A stretch of DNA of 50,951 nt from Agromyces mediolanus (GTDB lineage Bacteria; Actinomycetota; Actinomycetes; Actinomycetales; Microbacteriaceae). The position numbers were made by a program, and so were the translations under genes. Below, piece after piece: positions 41,799-50,886 of the stretch. The stretch covers positions 1,605,758-1,656,708 of the forward strand of contig NZ_BMRJ01000001.1 of the NCBI RefSeq assembly GCF_014648575.1, written 5' to 3'. The notes beneath the pieces are model-generated. The model made no database searches, was not told the origin of the DNA, and worked only from the letters and a program-made list of their open reading frames with translations. How positions within the stretch are numbered: the stretch's first letter is position 1; the number at the start of each line of letters is the position of its first letter.

Positions 41799-43436
41799 AT
41801 GCACTGGAGCTTCGCGGACACCGTGCTCGTGGGCGGGCGCATCATCACGATGGACCCCATGCGTCCCACGGCGGAGGCGATCGCGATCCGCGACGGCCGC
41901 ATCGTCGCCGTCGGCGACGAGTCGGTGGTGCGCGACTTCCGCGGCGCCGCGACGGAGGTCGTCGACCTCCGCGGCGGCGTCGTCACGCCGGGCCTGATCG
42001 ACGCGCACATGCACCCCATCCAGGGCTTCGAGCTCGCCGTCGGCATCGACTTCGGCGGCGTCCGCGACGCCGAGACGTTCCTCGCCATGCTCCGCGCCGA
42101 GGCGCGCCGCGTCGCCGACGGCCGTGCCGCCGGCGGTTGGGTGCGCGGCTGGAACATCGACTACGACGTCTTCAGTCGACTGCCGATGACGGCCGCCGCG
42201 ATCGACGACGCCGTCGAGGGGGCCCCGGCCTTCCTGATGTTCTTCGACGGGCACACCGCGCTCGCCTCGAGCGAGGCGCTGCGGCGGGCCGGCATCACCG
42301 GGGGGCGCCGCTTCGGCGACACCTCCGAGATCGTCGTGGACGAGCAGGGCCGACCCACCGGCGCGCTGCGCGAGGACTCCGCCTTCGACCTCGTGCTCCG
42401 CACCGCGCCGGAGCACAGCGCCGCCGAGATGCGCGAGCTCGTGCGCGGCCTGCTCGGCGGGCTCGCCGAGAGCGGCATCACCGGGGCCTGCATCATGGAC
42501 GGCAACCCGGGCACCCTCGACCTGCTCGACGACCTCGACCGGACCGGCGCCGGCCTGCCGCTGCGGCTCGTCTCCGCGATGGCGCACAACCCGGGCTACG
42601 ACGAGGAGCGCACCCAGCACTACCTCGCCCAGCGCGACCGGCACGGCCGGCGCTGGCGCGGCGGGCTCGTGAAGCTCTTCAACGACGGCGTCATCGACAC
42701 GGGCACCGGCTGGCTGTACGAGCCGGACACGCACGGCGAGGGCCTCAACTCCTTCTGGGCCGACGGCGCCGAGTTCGAGCGCGTCGTGCAGCGGTACAGC
42801 GAGGCCGGCTTCCAGATCGCCACCCACGCGATCGGCGACCGAGCGATCGGCACCACGATCGACGCATACCTGAAGGCCGGCGTCCAGTCCGGCCGCGGCG
42901 CCCCGCACCGGATCGAGCACCTCGAACTGCTCGCCGACCGCGACCTCGCGAGGCTCGGCCGGACCGGCATCACCGCCTCGGTGCAGCCGCTGCACATGCA
43001 GTGGCGCAAGGCCGACGGCTCCGACTTCTGGGCCGAGCGACTCGGCCCGGAGCGCGCCGCGCTCGGCTGGCGGGTGCGCGACATGATCGACGCCGGGGCG
43101 ATGGTCGCCCTCGGCTCCGACTGGCCCGTCGCGCAGACCGATGCGCGCATCGGCCTCGCCTGGGCGCGCCTCCGGCGCGAGCCCGGCGCCCCCGACGCCC
43201 CGGTGTTCGAGCCCGACCAGCGGCTCAGCCCGTACCAGGCCCTACAGGGCTACACGGTCTGGGCGGCCCTCGCCCAGGGCGACCGCGACCTCGGCGTCAT
43301 CGCGCCGGGCTACCGCGCCGACCTCGTCGTCTGGGAGGACAGCCCGCTCGACGTCGACGCCGACGAACTCCTCGACCTGCCCGTCCGGACCACGATGGTC
43401 GACGGGCGCCCCGTGTACGCGGCATCCGCCGCCTGA
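41799..43436 (+). CDS. Amidohydrolase family protein (YtcJ-like)
   Basis: A 545-residue metal hydrolase. Composite-barrel N-terminal GGRIITMDP, metal-binding HMHP (LIDAHMHPIQG), a histidine in THAIGDRAIG, HRIEHLEL (metal His) and GSDWPV with the catalytic Asp are visible. YtcJ-type enzymes deacylate or hydrolyse small amides and imides; the substrate is unknown. The ATG at 41799 has GGAAGG upstream. The NhaC-type transporter follows after 24 nt and may import or export its substrate or balance ions. Confidence 0.9.
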   Translation: MHWSFADTVLVGGRIITMDPMRPTAEAIAIRDGRIVAVGDESVVRDFRGAATEVVDLRGGVVTPGLIDAHMHPIQGFELAVGIDFGGVRDAETFLAMLRAEARRVADGRAAGGWVRGWNIDYDVFSRLPMTAAAIDDAVEGAPAFLMFFDGHTALASSEALRRAGITGGRRFGDTSEIVVDEQGRPTGALREDSAFDLVLRTAPEHSAAEMRELVRGLLGGLAESGITGACIMDGNPGTLDLLDDLDRTGAGLPLRLVSAMAHNPGYDEERTQHYLAQRDRHGRRWRGGLVKLFNDGVIDTGTGWLYEPDTHGEGLNSFWADGAEFERVVQRYSEAGFQIATHAIGDRAIGTTIDAYLKAGVQSGRGAPHRIEHLELLADRDLARLGRTGITASVQPLHMQWRKADGSDFWAERLGPERAALGWRVRDMIDAGAMVALGSDWPVAQTDARIGLAWARLRREPGAPDAPVFEPDQRLSPYQALQGYTVWAALAQGDRDLGVIAPGYRADLVVWEDSPLDVDADELLDLPVRTTMVDGRPVYAASAA

Positions 43437-43460
43437 CCCCCACCGAATCAGAGGCCCCCA

Positions 43461-44921
43461 ATGCAAGACGTCGGCGCGCTCGCGCTCCTCCCCGTCGTCA
43501 CCATCCTCGTCATCGCCGTCGCCACGCGGCGCACGCTCTTCGCGATGCTCTGCGGCACTCTCGTCGGCGCCGTGCTGCTCGGCGGCTGGGAGTTCTTCGA
43601 CTCCTGGATCGGCTACTTCGGCACCGCCATGGCGGACGAGACCCTGCAGTGGCTCATGCTCGTCGTCGTGCTCTTCGGCATCCTGATCACGCTCTTCGAG
43701 CGCTCCGGCGCCGTCAGCGAGTTCGCCGCCTGGGCCGAGCGCTTCGTGAACTCCCGCCGGAAGTCGCTCGTGCTGAGCTTCCTGCTGGCCGTCGTGCTCT
43801 TCGTCGACGACTACCTGAGCGTACTCACCGTCGGCACCTCGATGAAGGGCATCACCGACCGGTACCGCGTGCCGCGCACCCAGCTCGGCACCATCATGAA
43901 GCTCACGGCGGCGCCCGTCGCGGTGATCGTGCCGTTCTCGACCTGGGCGCTGTTCTTCGCCGGCCTCCTCGAGGCGCAGGGCGTGACGGCGAACGGCTCC
44001 GGCTTCGGCGCCTACCTGCAGGCCATCCCGTTCATCTTCTTCGGCTGGATCGCCCTCGCCGTCGCCGCGCTCGTCGCGCTCGGCTGGTTCCCGAAGCTCG
44101 GCGTGCTGAAGAAGGACGTCGCGCGGGCGGAGGCCACCGGCGACGTGTTCCCGCTCGGCACCACTGAGGAAGAGCGCGCCGCCGAGGGCGCCGCACCCGT
44201 CGACGTCGAGGTCGGCGAGTTCGCCGCGCAGGGCGACGCGGGGGAGCGGGCCGCGGTCGCGGCCCCCGTCGCCGTCGCGACCCGCGCCCCCGGCATCGCG
44301 AAGCCGCGGCCCTGGAACTTCGTCGTCCCGATCGCGGTCATGATCGCCGTCACGATCCTCACCGAGGTCGACGTGCTGAAGGGCACCGTGGCCGCGCTCC
44401 TCGTCGCGATCATCATGTACACCGCGCAGCGCCGGCTCGGCATCCGCAAGGTCTTCGACGCGGCGTTCGACGGCGTCGGCAGCATGCTCTTCGTCATCGT
44501 GCTCACGGCGCTCGCCTTCATGGTGCAGCACATGAACATCGACCTGAAGCTCGCCGACTTCGTGATCGACTCCACCGAGCCGTACATGTCCGGCGCGCTG
44601 CTGCCGGCGGTCGTGTTCCTCGTCTGCGGCGTCTACGCCTACGCGACCGGCTCGTTCTGGGACCTCGCCGCCGTGATCACGCCCATCGTCATCCCGCTCG
44701 CATTCGCGATGGACGTGAACCCGATCATCGCGGGCGCGGCCGTGTTCTCGGGCGCCGCACTCGGCTCGACGACGTGCCTGTACGGCGACGGCATCATCCT
44801 GGCCTCCCGCTCCACCGGCATCAAGCCGCTCAACCTGATGACGGCGATCCTGCCCTACGCCGCGATCGCGGCGGCGCTCTCGCTCGTGCTGTACCTCGTG
44901 GTCGGCTTCGCCGGAATCTGA
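43461..44921 (+). CDS. NhaC-family Na+/H+ antiporter-like transporter
   Basis: A 486-residue membrane protein with about ten or eleven predicted helices and a charged cytoplasmic loop of about 65 residues (about 215-280, [18 protein letters not shown]). Conserved elements include [27 protein letters not shown] and the repeated [16 protein letters not shown]. NhaC members exchange Na+, organic acids or amino acids; MleN-like malate-lactate exchange is possible. Next to an amidohydrolase it may carry the enzyme's substrate or product (inference). Confidence 0.85.
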   Translation: MQDVGALALLPVVTILVIAVATRRTLFAMLCGTLVGAVLLGGWEFFDSWIGYFGTAMADETLQWLMLVVVLFGILITLFERSGAVSEFAAWAERFVNSRRKSLVLSFLLAVVLFVDDYLSVLTVGTSMKGITDRYRVPRTQLGTIMKLTAAPVAVIVPFSTWALFFAGLLEAQGVTANGSGFGAYLQAIPFIFFGWIALAVAALVALGWFPKLGVLKKDVARAEATGDVFPLGTTEEERAAEGAAPVDVEVGEFAAQGDAGERAAVAAPVAVATRAPGIAKPRPWNFVVPIAVMIAVTILTEVDVLKGTVAALLVAIIMYTAQRRLGIRKVFDAAFDGVGSMLFVIVLTALAFMVQHMNIDLKLADFVIDSTEPYMSGALLPAVVFLVCGVYAYATGSFWDLAAVITPIVIPLAFAMDVNPIIAGAAVFSGAALGSTTCLYGDGIILASRSTGIKPLNLMTAILPYAAIAAALSLVLYLVVGFAGI

Positions 44922-44943
44922 GGCCGACGCGGCCGATCGTCCC

Positions 44944-44990
44944 GAGTGCGGGCGGCGCGCTGGCGAAATCCAGTGTCGCTGCCCGCATTC
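44944..44990. terminator. Long composite hairpin before ftsE
   Basis: The outer stem GAGTGCGGGC (44944-44953) pairs with 44981-44990 (one G-U); the inner stem CGCTGG-CGAAAT-CCAGTG sits within. It separates the antiporter from ftsE. Confidence 0.6.
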
Positions 44991-45004
44991 GGCGCTCCGC
45001 TGCT

Positions 45005-45010
45005 TAGGCT
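45005..45010 (+). promoter_or_regulatory. -10 hexamer TAGGCT, leaderless type
   Basis: Ends 8 nt before the ftsE ATG, giving ftsEX its own promoter after the hairpin. Confidence 0.5.
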
Positions 45011-45018
45011 CGAACACG

Positions 45019-46137
45019 ATGATCCGCTTCGATTCCGTCACCAAGACCTATTCGGGCCAGGCGAGGCCCGCCCTGAACGACGTCGGGGTCGAGATCCTGC
45101 GCGGCGAGTTCGTCTTCCTCGTCGGCGCCTCGGGCTCCGGCAAGTCGAGCTTCCTGCGGCTGATCCTCAAGGAGGAGAAGCCGACGAAGGGTGAGATCCA
45201 CGTCCTCGGCCAGCACCTCGGCTCGATCTCGAGCCGCAAGGTGCCCTACTTCCGTCGCAACCTGGGCGTCGTCTTCCAGGACTTCCGGCTGCTGCCGAAC
45301 AAGTCCGTCTACGACAACGTCGCGTTCACGCTGCGCGTGATCGGCAAGTCGCGCGGGTACATCCAGTCCGCCGTGCCCGAGACGCTGAAGCTCGTGGGCC
45401 TCGACGGCAAGGAGAAGCGGATGCCGCACGAGCTCTCCGGCGGTGAGCAGCAGCGCGTCGCCATCGCCAGGGCCATCGTGAACAAGCCGCAGATCCTGCT
45501 CGCCGACGAGCCGACGGGAAACCTCGACCCGGTGACGAGCGCGGGCATCATGACACTGCTCGAACGCATCAACGCGGGCGGCACGACCGTCGTCATGGCG
45601 ACGCACGAGGCCGGCATCGTCGACCAGATGCAGCGCCGCGTGATCGAGCTCTCCGCCGGTCAGATCGTGCGCGACGAGCTCGACGCGGGCTACGACGGGC
45701 AGACCGTGCGCGACGTGAACCTGCCGCCGCGCACCGTGCCCGCCGCGGTCGTCGCCTCGGCGCTCGAGCCCGAGGGCGAGGCGCGCGCCGCCGAAGCCGC
45801 AGGCGAGACGCCGCAGCGTGCGCCGCTCGAGCCGATCGCCGACACCGGGATCAGCCCCGCCGCCCCGAAGGTGACGGCGGAGATCATGCGCGAGGCGCAG
45901 CCGCTGTACATCGAGCCGGAGGAGACGCGCGTCGCCGTCACCGAGGAGGCCGCGGCGATCACCGCCGCCGCCACCGGGCAGATCGACGTCGACCCCGAGC
46001 GCCTCCGCGCCCAGGCCCCGCCACCGGCGGAGGATCCTGAGGGCCCGCCGCTCACCCTCGCCGAACGACTGGGCCTCCGCGCGCCCGGCGGCCCGCGCGC
46101 CGATGACGACCAGCAGGAAGTGGGGCCGACGAAGTGA
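45019..46137 (+). CDS. ftsE: Cell division ATPase FtsE with long C-terminal extension
   Basis: A 372-residue protein. Residues 1-225 are FtsE: Walker [10 protein letters not shown] (36-44), signature LSGGEQQR (139-146), Walker [13 protein letters not shown] (159-170), switch His in THEAG. The remaining about 147 residues are Pro/Ala/Glu-rich and low-complexity. FtsE with FtsX couples ATP hydrolysis to peptidoglycan hydrolase activation at the septum. It is divergent in length from the usual about 230 residues. ftsX overlaps as GTGA. Confidence 0.95.
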   Translation: MIRFDSVTKTYSGQARPALNDVGVEILRGEFVFLVGASGSGKSSFLRLILKEEKPTKGEIHVLGQHLGSISSRKVPYFRRNLGVVFQDFRLLPNKSVYDNVAFTLRVIGKSRGYIQSAVPETLKLVGLDGKEKRMPHELSGGEQQRVAIARAIVNKPQILLADEPTGNLDPVTSAGIMTLLERINAGGTTVVMATHEAGIVDQMQRRVIELSAGQIVRDELDAGYDGQTVRDVNLPPRTVPAAVVASALEPEGEARAAEAAGETPQRAPLEPIADTGISPAAPKVTAEIMREAQPLYIEPEETRVAVTEEAAAITAAATGQIDVDPERLRAQAPPPAEDPEGPPLTLAERLGLRAPGGPRADDDQQEVGPTK

Positions 46138-47045
46138 GGATCGGACTCGTACTCGGTGAGGCCGCGAACGGACTTCGCCGGAACGCCTCGATGGTGGTCT
46201 CGGTGGTGCTCGTCACCTTCGTGTCGCTCACCTTCGTCGGCACGGCCGCGCTGCTGCAGCTGCAGATCGCGCAGATGAAGAACTACTGGTACGACCGCGC
46301 CCAGGTCGCGGTGTACCTCTGCACCTCGCTGTCGAGCACCGCGGGCTGCGTCGACGGCGAAGCGACCGAGGAGCAGAAGTCGGCGGTCGAGGCGCAGCTG
46401 AACAGCAGCACCCTCGCGCCGTACATCGACAAGTACTACTTCGAGGACCACCAGCAGGCCTACGACAACTTCCAGGAGCAGTTCAAGGGCAGCCCGGCGG
46501 CCGACTACGTCACCCCCGAGGTGCTCAACGAGAGCTTCTGGGTGAACCTGAAGAACCCGGACCAGTCCGACGTGCTCGTCGAGGCGCTCGCGGGGATGCC
46601 GGGCGTCGAGTCGGTGAGCGACCAGCGGCGCCTGCTCGACCAGATCTTCGACGTGCTGAACGCGGCGAGCTACTCGGCGATCGCGGTCGCCGCGATCATG
46701 CTCGTCGCCGCGGCGCTGCTCATCGCCACGACCATCCGCCTCTCCGCCTTCTCGAGACGCAGGGAGCTCGGCATCATGCGGCTCGTGGGCGCCTCGAACC
46801 GCTTCATCCAAACCCCGTTCGTGCTCGAGGGCGTCTTCGCGGGCCTGATCGGATCGTTGCTGGCGGGCGGGGCGGTGGTCGCGATCGTGCAGTTCTTCGT
46901 GCAGGGTTACCTGGCGCAGAACCTCGCGTTCACCTTCGTCGACCTCGGCGACGCGCTGCTCGTGGTGCCCTTGCTCATCGTCGTGGGCGTGCTGCTCGCG
47001 GCGGTCTCGGCCGGCATCGCGATCACCCGCTACCTCAAGGTCTGA
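46134..47045 (+). CDS. ftsX: Cell division protein FtsX
   Basis: A 303-residue permease-like protein with the FtsX layout: a cytoplasmic start ([20 protein letters not shown]), first helix, a large extracellular loop (about 48-165) and three helices. A pair of Cys ([15 protein letters not shown]) in the loop may form a disulfide. The GTG start overlaps ftsE, and the proteins act as a complex that gates cell wall hydrolases. Confidence 0.95.
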   Translation: MRIGLVLGEAANGLRRNASMVVSVVLVTFVSLTFVGTAALLQLQIAQMKNYWYDRAQVAVYLCTSLSSTAGCVDGEATEEQKSAVEAQLNSSTLAPYIDKYYFEDHQQAYDNFQEQFKGSPAADYVTPEVLNESFWVNLKNPDQSDVLVEALAGMPGVESVSDQRRLLDQIFDVLNAASYSAIAVAAIMLVAAALLIATTIRLSAFSRRRELGIMRLVGASNRFIQTPFVLEGVFAGLIGSLLAGGAVVAIVQFFVQGYLAQNLAFTFVDLGDALLVVPLLIVVGVLLAAVSAGIAITRYLKV

Positions 47046-47053
47046 TCACGGCA

Positions 47054-47085
47054 CCGGGCCGGGTGGTCTGCGCCACCCCGCCCGG
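47054..47085 (+). terminator. Hairpin after ftsX
   Basis: A 13-bp stem with one C-C mismatch, CCGGGCCGGGTGG (47054-47066) against 47073-47085. Confidence 0.65.
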
Positions 47086-47090
47086 GCCGG

Positions 47091-47096
47091 TAGACT
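47091..47096 (+). promoter_or_regulatory. -10 hexamer TAGACT of smpB
   Basis: It lies 63 nt before the smpB GTG, so this transcript has a leader; the ribosome site is GAGGAG (about 47149-47154). Confidence 0.5.
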
Positions 47097-47159
47097 GAAC
47101 GGCTCGCCGCGCGCAGTTCGCGGCATCCGTCATTCGCAGCAGACCGTGAGGAGAGGGCC

Positions 47160-47636
47160 GTGCCCAGGGAACGCGGACAGAAGGTCGTCGCGACCAACCG
47201 CAAGGCGCGGCACGAGTACACCATCGAGGACACCTACGAGGCCGGCATCGTCCTCCAGGGCACCGAGGTGAAGTCCCTCCGCGAGGGGCGCGCCTCCCTC
47301 GTCGACGGCTACGCCTTCATCGACGGCGGCGAGATGTGGCTCGACGCGGTGCACATCCCCGAGTACACCGAGGGCACCTGGAACAATCACACGCCGCGCC
47401 GCAAGCGCAAGCTGCTGCTGCACAAGCAGGAGATCGTGAAGATCAGCCATCGGGTGAAGGACGGCGGCTACACGCTCATCCCGCTCTCGATCTACTTCAG
47501 CGACGGCCGGGCGAAGGTCGAGCTCGCGATCGCGAAGGGCAAGCGCGAGTACGACAAGCGGCAGGCGCTGCGCGAACGGCAGGACAAGCGCGAGGCGGAT
47601 CGGGCCATGTCGAGCCGCCGCCACCTCGGCGAGTAG
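47160..47636 (+). CDS. smpB: SsrA-binding protein
   Basis: A 158-residue RNA-binding protein with the SmpB core ([33 protein letters not shown]) and the C-terminal basic tail ([22 protein letters not shown]) that enters the empty mRNA channel. It delivers tmRNA to stalled ribosomes; the tmRNA gene lies 1.7 kb downstream. The GTG at 47160 is supported by GAGGAG. Confidence 0.97.
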   Translation: MPRERGQKVVATNRKARHEYTIEDTYEAGIVLQGTEVKSLREGRASLVDGYAFIDGGEMWLDAVHIPEYTEGTWNNHTPRRKRKLLLHKQEIVKISHRVKDGGYTLIPLSIYFSDGRAKVELAIAKGKREYDKRQALRERQDKREADRAMSSRRHLGE

Positions 47637-47725
47637 CGCCGCTCGGGCAGCGCAGGGCGGAGCGGGCAGGGCGGATGCCCAGTGGCGCCCGCTCGGCGTC
47701 CGGCCGATGCCCTGGCGGCTCGGGG

Positions 47726-47731
47726 TAGGCT
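47726..47731 (+). promoter_or_regulatory. -10 hexamer TAGGCT, leaderless type
   Basis: Ends 7 nt before the ATG at 47739. Confidence 0.5.
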
Positions 47732-47738
47732 CGGCTCG

Positions 47739-48476
47739 ATGGAGACTTCGCTTCGGATCCCCGTTCCCGGCACCTACAACTTCCGCGACGTCGGCGGGCT
47801 CGTCGCCCGCGACGGGTTCGTGCGGCCCGGGGTGCTCTTCCGCTCCGACGGGCTGCACGCCCTCGGCGACGCGGGCAAGGCCGAGCTGCGCCAGCTCGGC
47901 GTCGGCGTCGTCATCGACCTGCGCGACGAGCAGGAGGTGGCGCGCATGCCCGACGACCTCGCCGGGCTCGACGTCGAGGTGCTCCGGCTGCCCGTCTTCG
48001 AGGGCTCGGGCGCCTCGCAGGGCATGGCCGGCATCTCGCTCGACGCGCTCTACGAGCGCATCGTCGTGCAGCACTCCTCGGTCGTCGTCGATGCGGTGCG
48101 CGAGATCTCCTCCGCCCGCGACCGTTCCGTCGTCGTGCACTGCACGGCGGGCAAGGACCGCACGGGCGTCGTGATCGCGCTGACGCTCCTGGCGGTCGGG
48201 GTCGACCGGGATCTGGTGGTCGCCGACTACGAACGCACCGAGCAGAACCTCGCCGGCGAGTGGCTCGAGCGCATGGTCGGCCTCGCCGGCCAGTACGGGG
48301 TGCCTGACACCCCGGCGCTGCGCGTGCTCATGGGCGGGAGCCCGCCCGAGGCCATCGACGGCATGATCGAGCTCGTCGAGCGCGACCACGGCAGCGCGCG
48401 CGAGTACCTGCTGTCCTCCGGGCTCGCGCTCGAGGAGCTGGCGACGCTCGAGCGGCAGCTCGTCGAGCGCGACTGA
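47739..48476 (+). CDS. Tyrosine phosphatase (PtpB/DSP-like)
   Basis: A 245-residue protein. The active site is HCTAGKDRTG with Cys135; the substrate segment NFRDVGGLVARDG and a FRSDGLHAL strand are the usual N-terminal marks of PtpB-type lipid/tyrosine phosphatases. It is soluble. It probably dephosphorylates a phosphoprotein or phosphoinositide; the target is unknown. It has its own promoter box. Confidence 0.9.
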   Translation: METSLRIPVPGTYNFRDVGGLVARDGFVRPGVLFRSDGLHALGDAGKAELRQLGVGVVIDLRDEQEVARMPDDLAGLDVEVLRLPVFEGSGASQGMAGISLDALYERIVVQHSSVVVDAVREISSARDRSVVVHCTAGKDRTGVVIALTLLAVGVDRDLVVADYERTEQNLAGEWLERMVGLAGQYGVPDTPALRVLMGGSPPEAIDGMIELVERDHGSAREYLLSSGLALEELATLERQLVERD

Positions 48477-48513
48477 GAGCGCGGTTCGCCCGGGAGCCCG
48501 GTACCCGACCTCG

Positions 48514-49182
48514 CTAGCCGGCCGGGGGAGCGTCGAAACGCGCCTCCACGGTCGCCGCGACGACCAGCTCGGCCGGCACGAACTCGGTCGCGGGCTGCGA
48601 CGCGTCCGCGGCGAAGGCGAGCGAACGCGCGAGGTGCCCCTTCGGCATCGGCGTCGGCCGGGCGTCGAGCAGGCCCGAGTCGGCCAGCTCCACGGGGGAG
48701 GGCGCGCCGAGCCCGAGCGCGGAGGCGTACACGCCCGCCTTCGCGACCGCCTCGGCGACCGCGCGCCGCTGCGCCGTCTCGCGAACGCGGGCGGCGGTCG
48801 CCTCGGTGAGCCGCCAGTCGACGCCGCCGAGCGAGAGCTCCTCACCGGCCGCCTGCTCGCTCACCCAGGCGGAGAGCGCGGCGAGGTCGCGGAAGACGAG
48901 CTCGAGCTCGCCCCTCGCCTCGTGGACCACGGGGAGCTGACGACCCTCGGCGTTGAACGGTCGCTGCGACCAGACCCGCAGCTGTCCCGCCGACCACTGC
49001 TCGAGCGCGCCCTCGGCGTCGAGCCGGCGCACCTCGGCGAGCAGCCGCTCGTGCGCGGCGGCGGTGCGGTCGACGACCTGCTGCCGATCGGCCCCCGAGG
49101 CGCCGACGGAGAGCTGCACCGCGCCGAGCTCGGGCCAGGCGCGCTCCTCGGCGGTGGCGGTGACGGTGATGAGCGTGCCCAC
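48514..49182 (-). CDS. SIMPL domain protein
   Basis: A 222-residue protein of the SIMPL (DUF541) family: VTATAEERAWPELGAVQLSVGASG at the start and the C-terminal ATEFVPAELVVAATVEARF strand. Many relatives carry a signal peptide; here there is none from the chosen GTG at 49182 (GGAGG at 7 nt), so it is likely cytoplasmic. The function is uncertain. Confidence 0.82.
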   Translation of the reverse strand: MGTLITVTATAEERAWPELGAVQLSVGASGADRQQVVDRTAAAHERLLAEVRRLDAEGALEQWSAGQLRVWSQRPFNAEGRQLPVVHEARGELELVFRDLAALSAWVSEQAAGEELSLGGVDWRLTEATAARVRETAQRRAVAEAVAKAGVYASALGLGAPSPVELADSGLLDARPTPMPKGHLARSLAFAADASQPATEFVPAELVVAATVEARFDAPPAG

Positions 49183-49254
49183 GGGCGACCTCCAGCTGGT
49201 TCGGCGTCGACGGGGCCGACGCGGCCGGGAATGGCGGAAGCATCCCGCCTGTTC

Positions 49255-49260
49255 TAGACT
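49255..49260 (+). promoter_or_regulatory. -10 hexamer TAGACT of the tmRNA gene
   Basis: It lies about 118 nt before the mature 5' end, so a precursor leader is expected. The leader folds as CCGCGCAC (from 49267) against GTGCGCGG. Confidence 0.5.
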
Positions 49261-49378
49261 GTAAGGCCGCGCACCCCTCGCCGTCCCGGCGAAGTGCGCG
49301 GAACATGGCAACTCCACAGCGTGCGACAACGGCCCTCCGAACGGACGACTCCTCACGGAGGACTCCGGCGGTGCTCAT

Positions 49379-49746
49379 GGGGATGATCGGTTTCGACATC
49401 GCCTGTGCGCCCACGAGAAGCGGGCCGAGGATGCAGGGTTATCTCGTGAACGCTCCCTGCGAACAAATAACTGCCAATAAGAAGCAGTCCGACTTCGCCC
49501 TCGCTGCCTAAGCGAGTCCGATAGTCCGTCAGTCCGGGTTGGTTCCCGCCCCGGTCCCTGGCGTCATTTAGGGAACTTGCTGCGCGTCGTCGCCTGAGCG
49601 ACGTGCGGGACTTTTTCAGGCTGGGCTCGTCGACCGAGGTGCCTGTGACAACGGTCGGGGCCGAGCAGAACGCTCCACAGGATGCGCCCGGAGAAGGCGT
49701 GGAAACTCAGCGATGGACGGGGGTTCAATTCCCCCCATCTCCACCA
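49379..49746 (+). ncRNA. ssrA: Transfer-messenger RNA (tmRNA)
   Basis: The 5' end GGGGATG pairs with CATCTCC, followed by A and an encoded CCA (49744-49746); the T-arm has GGTTCAATTCC. The classic 5' segment GGTTTCGACA is present. The tag frame runs from the resume codon GCC at 49473 to TAA at 49509-49511 and reads ANKKQSDFALAA, ending in the ClpXP-recognised LAA. Total length is 368 nt with the usual pseudoknot-rich middle. Confidence 0.95.
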
Positions 49747-49775
49747 CCGGTCGTTGTCGCACGCGAATGCCAGCA

Positions 49776-49803
49776 GACGGGCCGCCCCTCGGGGCGGCCC
49801 GTC
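49776..49803 (+). terminator. Terminator hairpin of ssrA
   Basis: A perfect 13-bp stem GACGGGCCGCCCC (49776-49788) against 49791-49803 with a 2-nt TC gap, 29 nt after the tmRNA end. Confidence 0.8.
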
Positions 49804-49844
49804 GTGCGTTCGCCGCCGCGGCATCCCCGTGGCGTGGCATCCCC

Positions 49845-49850
49845 TAGGCT
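49845..49850 (+). promoter_or_regulatory. -10 hexamer TAGGCT, leaderless type
   Basis: Ends 7 nt before the GTG at 49858. Confidence 0.5.
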
Positions 49851-49857
49851 GGCGATC

Positions 49858-50886
49858 GTGCGTCCGGCCCTCGACACCACCGCGCTCACCGCGCCGTTCG
49901 GGCCGGAGGAGGAGCGCCAGCTCGCGCTCGCCGCCAGGGCCGACCGGCCGTCGCCGCTGGGACTGCTCTGGCGGGCCCTCGGCGCCGGCTTCCTCGCGCT
50001 CGTGTTCACCGCGACGTTCCTGGGCGTCCTCGACGAGTGGGTCGAGCGCGGGCCGTGGCCGGCGGCGTTCTTCCTGCTCGTGCTCTGCGGCATGGCCGCG
50101 TTCGTCGTCGCGATCAGCATCTCGTCGCTCGGTGCGGCACAGCGGCGGCGGGCGCGTCACCTGCGGCTCGAGCGCTTCGCCCGGGACAACCGGCTGTACT
50201 GGATGCCGGAGGGCAACGCGCCCCAGTACCCGGGGACGATCTTCTCGGTCGGAACCACTCGGCTCGTGCGCGACCGGCTGTTCGCCGGCTCGGGCGAGTT
50301 CTTCGACGTCGGCGTGCTGCAGGCCATGACCGGCAGCGGCAAGGATCGGCGCACCGTCGAGTGGTCGTACCTGGCGCTGCGGCTCACCCGTGATCTGCCG
50401 CATCTCGTGCTCGACTCGACCCGGGACAACGTGCTCGGGCAGAGCTCGCTGCCGGAGACGATGCACCGGGCGCAGCGGCTCTCGCTCGAGGGCGACTTCG
50501 ACCGGCACTTCGCCCTGTACTGCCCGGCGGGCTACGAGCGCGACGCGCTCTACGTGTTCACGCCCGATCTGATGGCGCTGCTCATCGACGAGGCGGGCGA
50601 CTTCGACGTCGAGATCGTCGACGACCGGATGACGCTGTTCACCCGTCGCTCCGTCGATCCGCTCGACCCGGAGACCTGGCGGCGCTACGAGCGGATCATG
50701 GAGCTCGTGCTGCCGAAGGCCAGGCGGCAGACGCGCCGTTACCGCGACGAGCGCGCCGACGCGGGGGAGACCATCGCGCTCGAGGGGCGCCGGCTCCGCA
50801 CGGGCGTCCCCTGGAGCGGCCTCGCCATCGGCGTCGGTGTGTTGGCCGGCTGGGTCGTGCTGCGCTTCGTGCTCGGCGGCGGCTGA
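49858..50886 (+). CDS. Hypothetical membrane protein
   Basis: A 342-residue protein with two N-terminal membrane helices (about 37-58 and 70-90), a large soluble domain (about 100-310) and a C-terminal helix (WSGLAIGVGVLAGWVVLRFVL). The soluble part contains FSVGTTRLVRDRLF and YERDALYVFTPDLMALLIDE. I do not recognise a family; the sequence resembles actinobacterial DUF-type membrane proteins of unknown role. The last 65 bases of the window after it hold nothing that I can identify. Confidence 0.75.
   Translation: MRPALDTTALTAPFGPEEERQLALAARADRPSPLGLLWRALGAGFLALVFTATFLGVLDEWVERGPWPAAFFLLVLCGMAAFVVAISISSLGAAQRRRARHLRLERFARDNRLYWMPEGNAPQYPGTIFSVGTTRLVRDRLFAGSGEFFDVGVLQAMTGSGKDRRTVEWSYLALRLTRDLPHLVLDSTRDNVLGQSSLPETMHRAQRLSLEGDFDRHFALYCPAGYERDALYVFTPDLMALLIDEAGDFDVEIVDDRMTLFTRRSVDPLDPETWRRYERIMELVLPKARRQTRRYRDERADAGETIALEGRRLRTGVPWSGLAIGVGVLAGWVVLRFVLGGG

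Noticed and set aside
49305..49511. Small open frame of 68 codons as a gene
   Set aside because: It lies across the tmRNA and ends in the tag sequence, so it is explained by ssrA.
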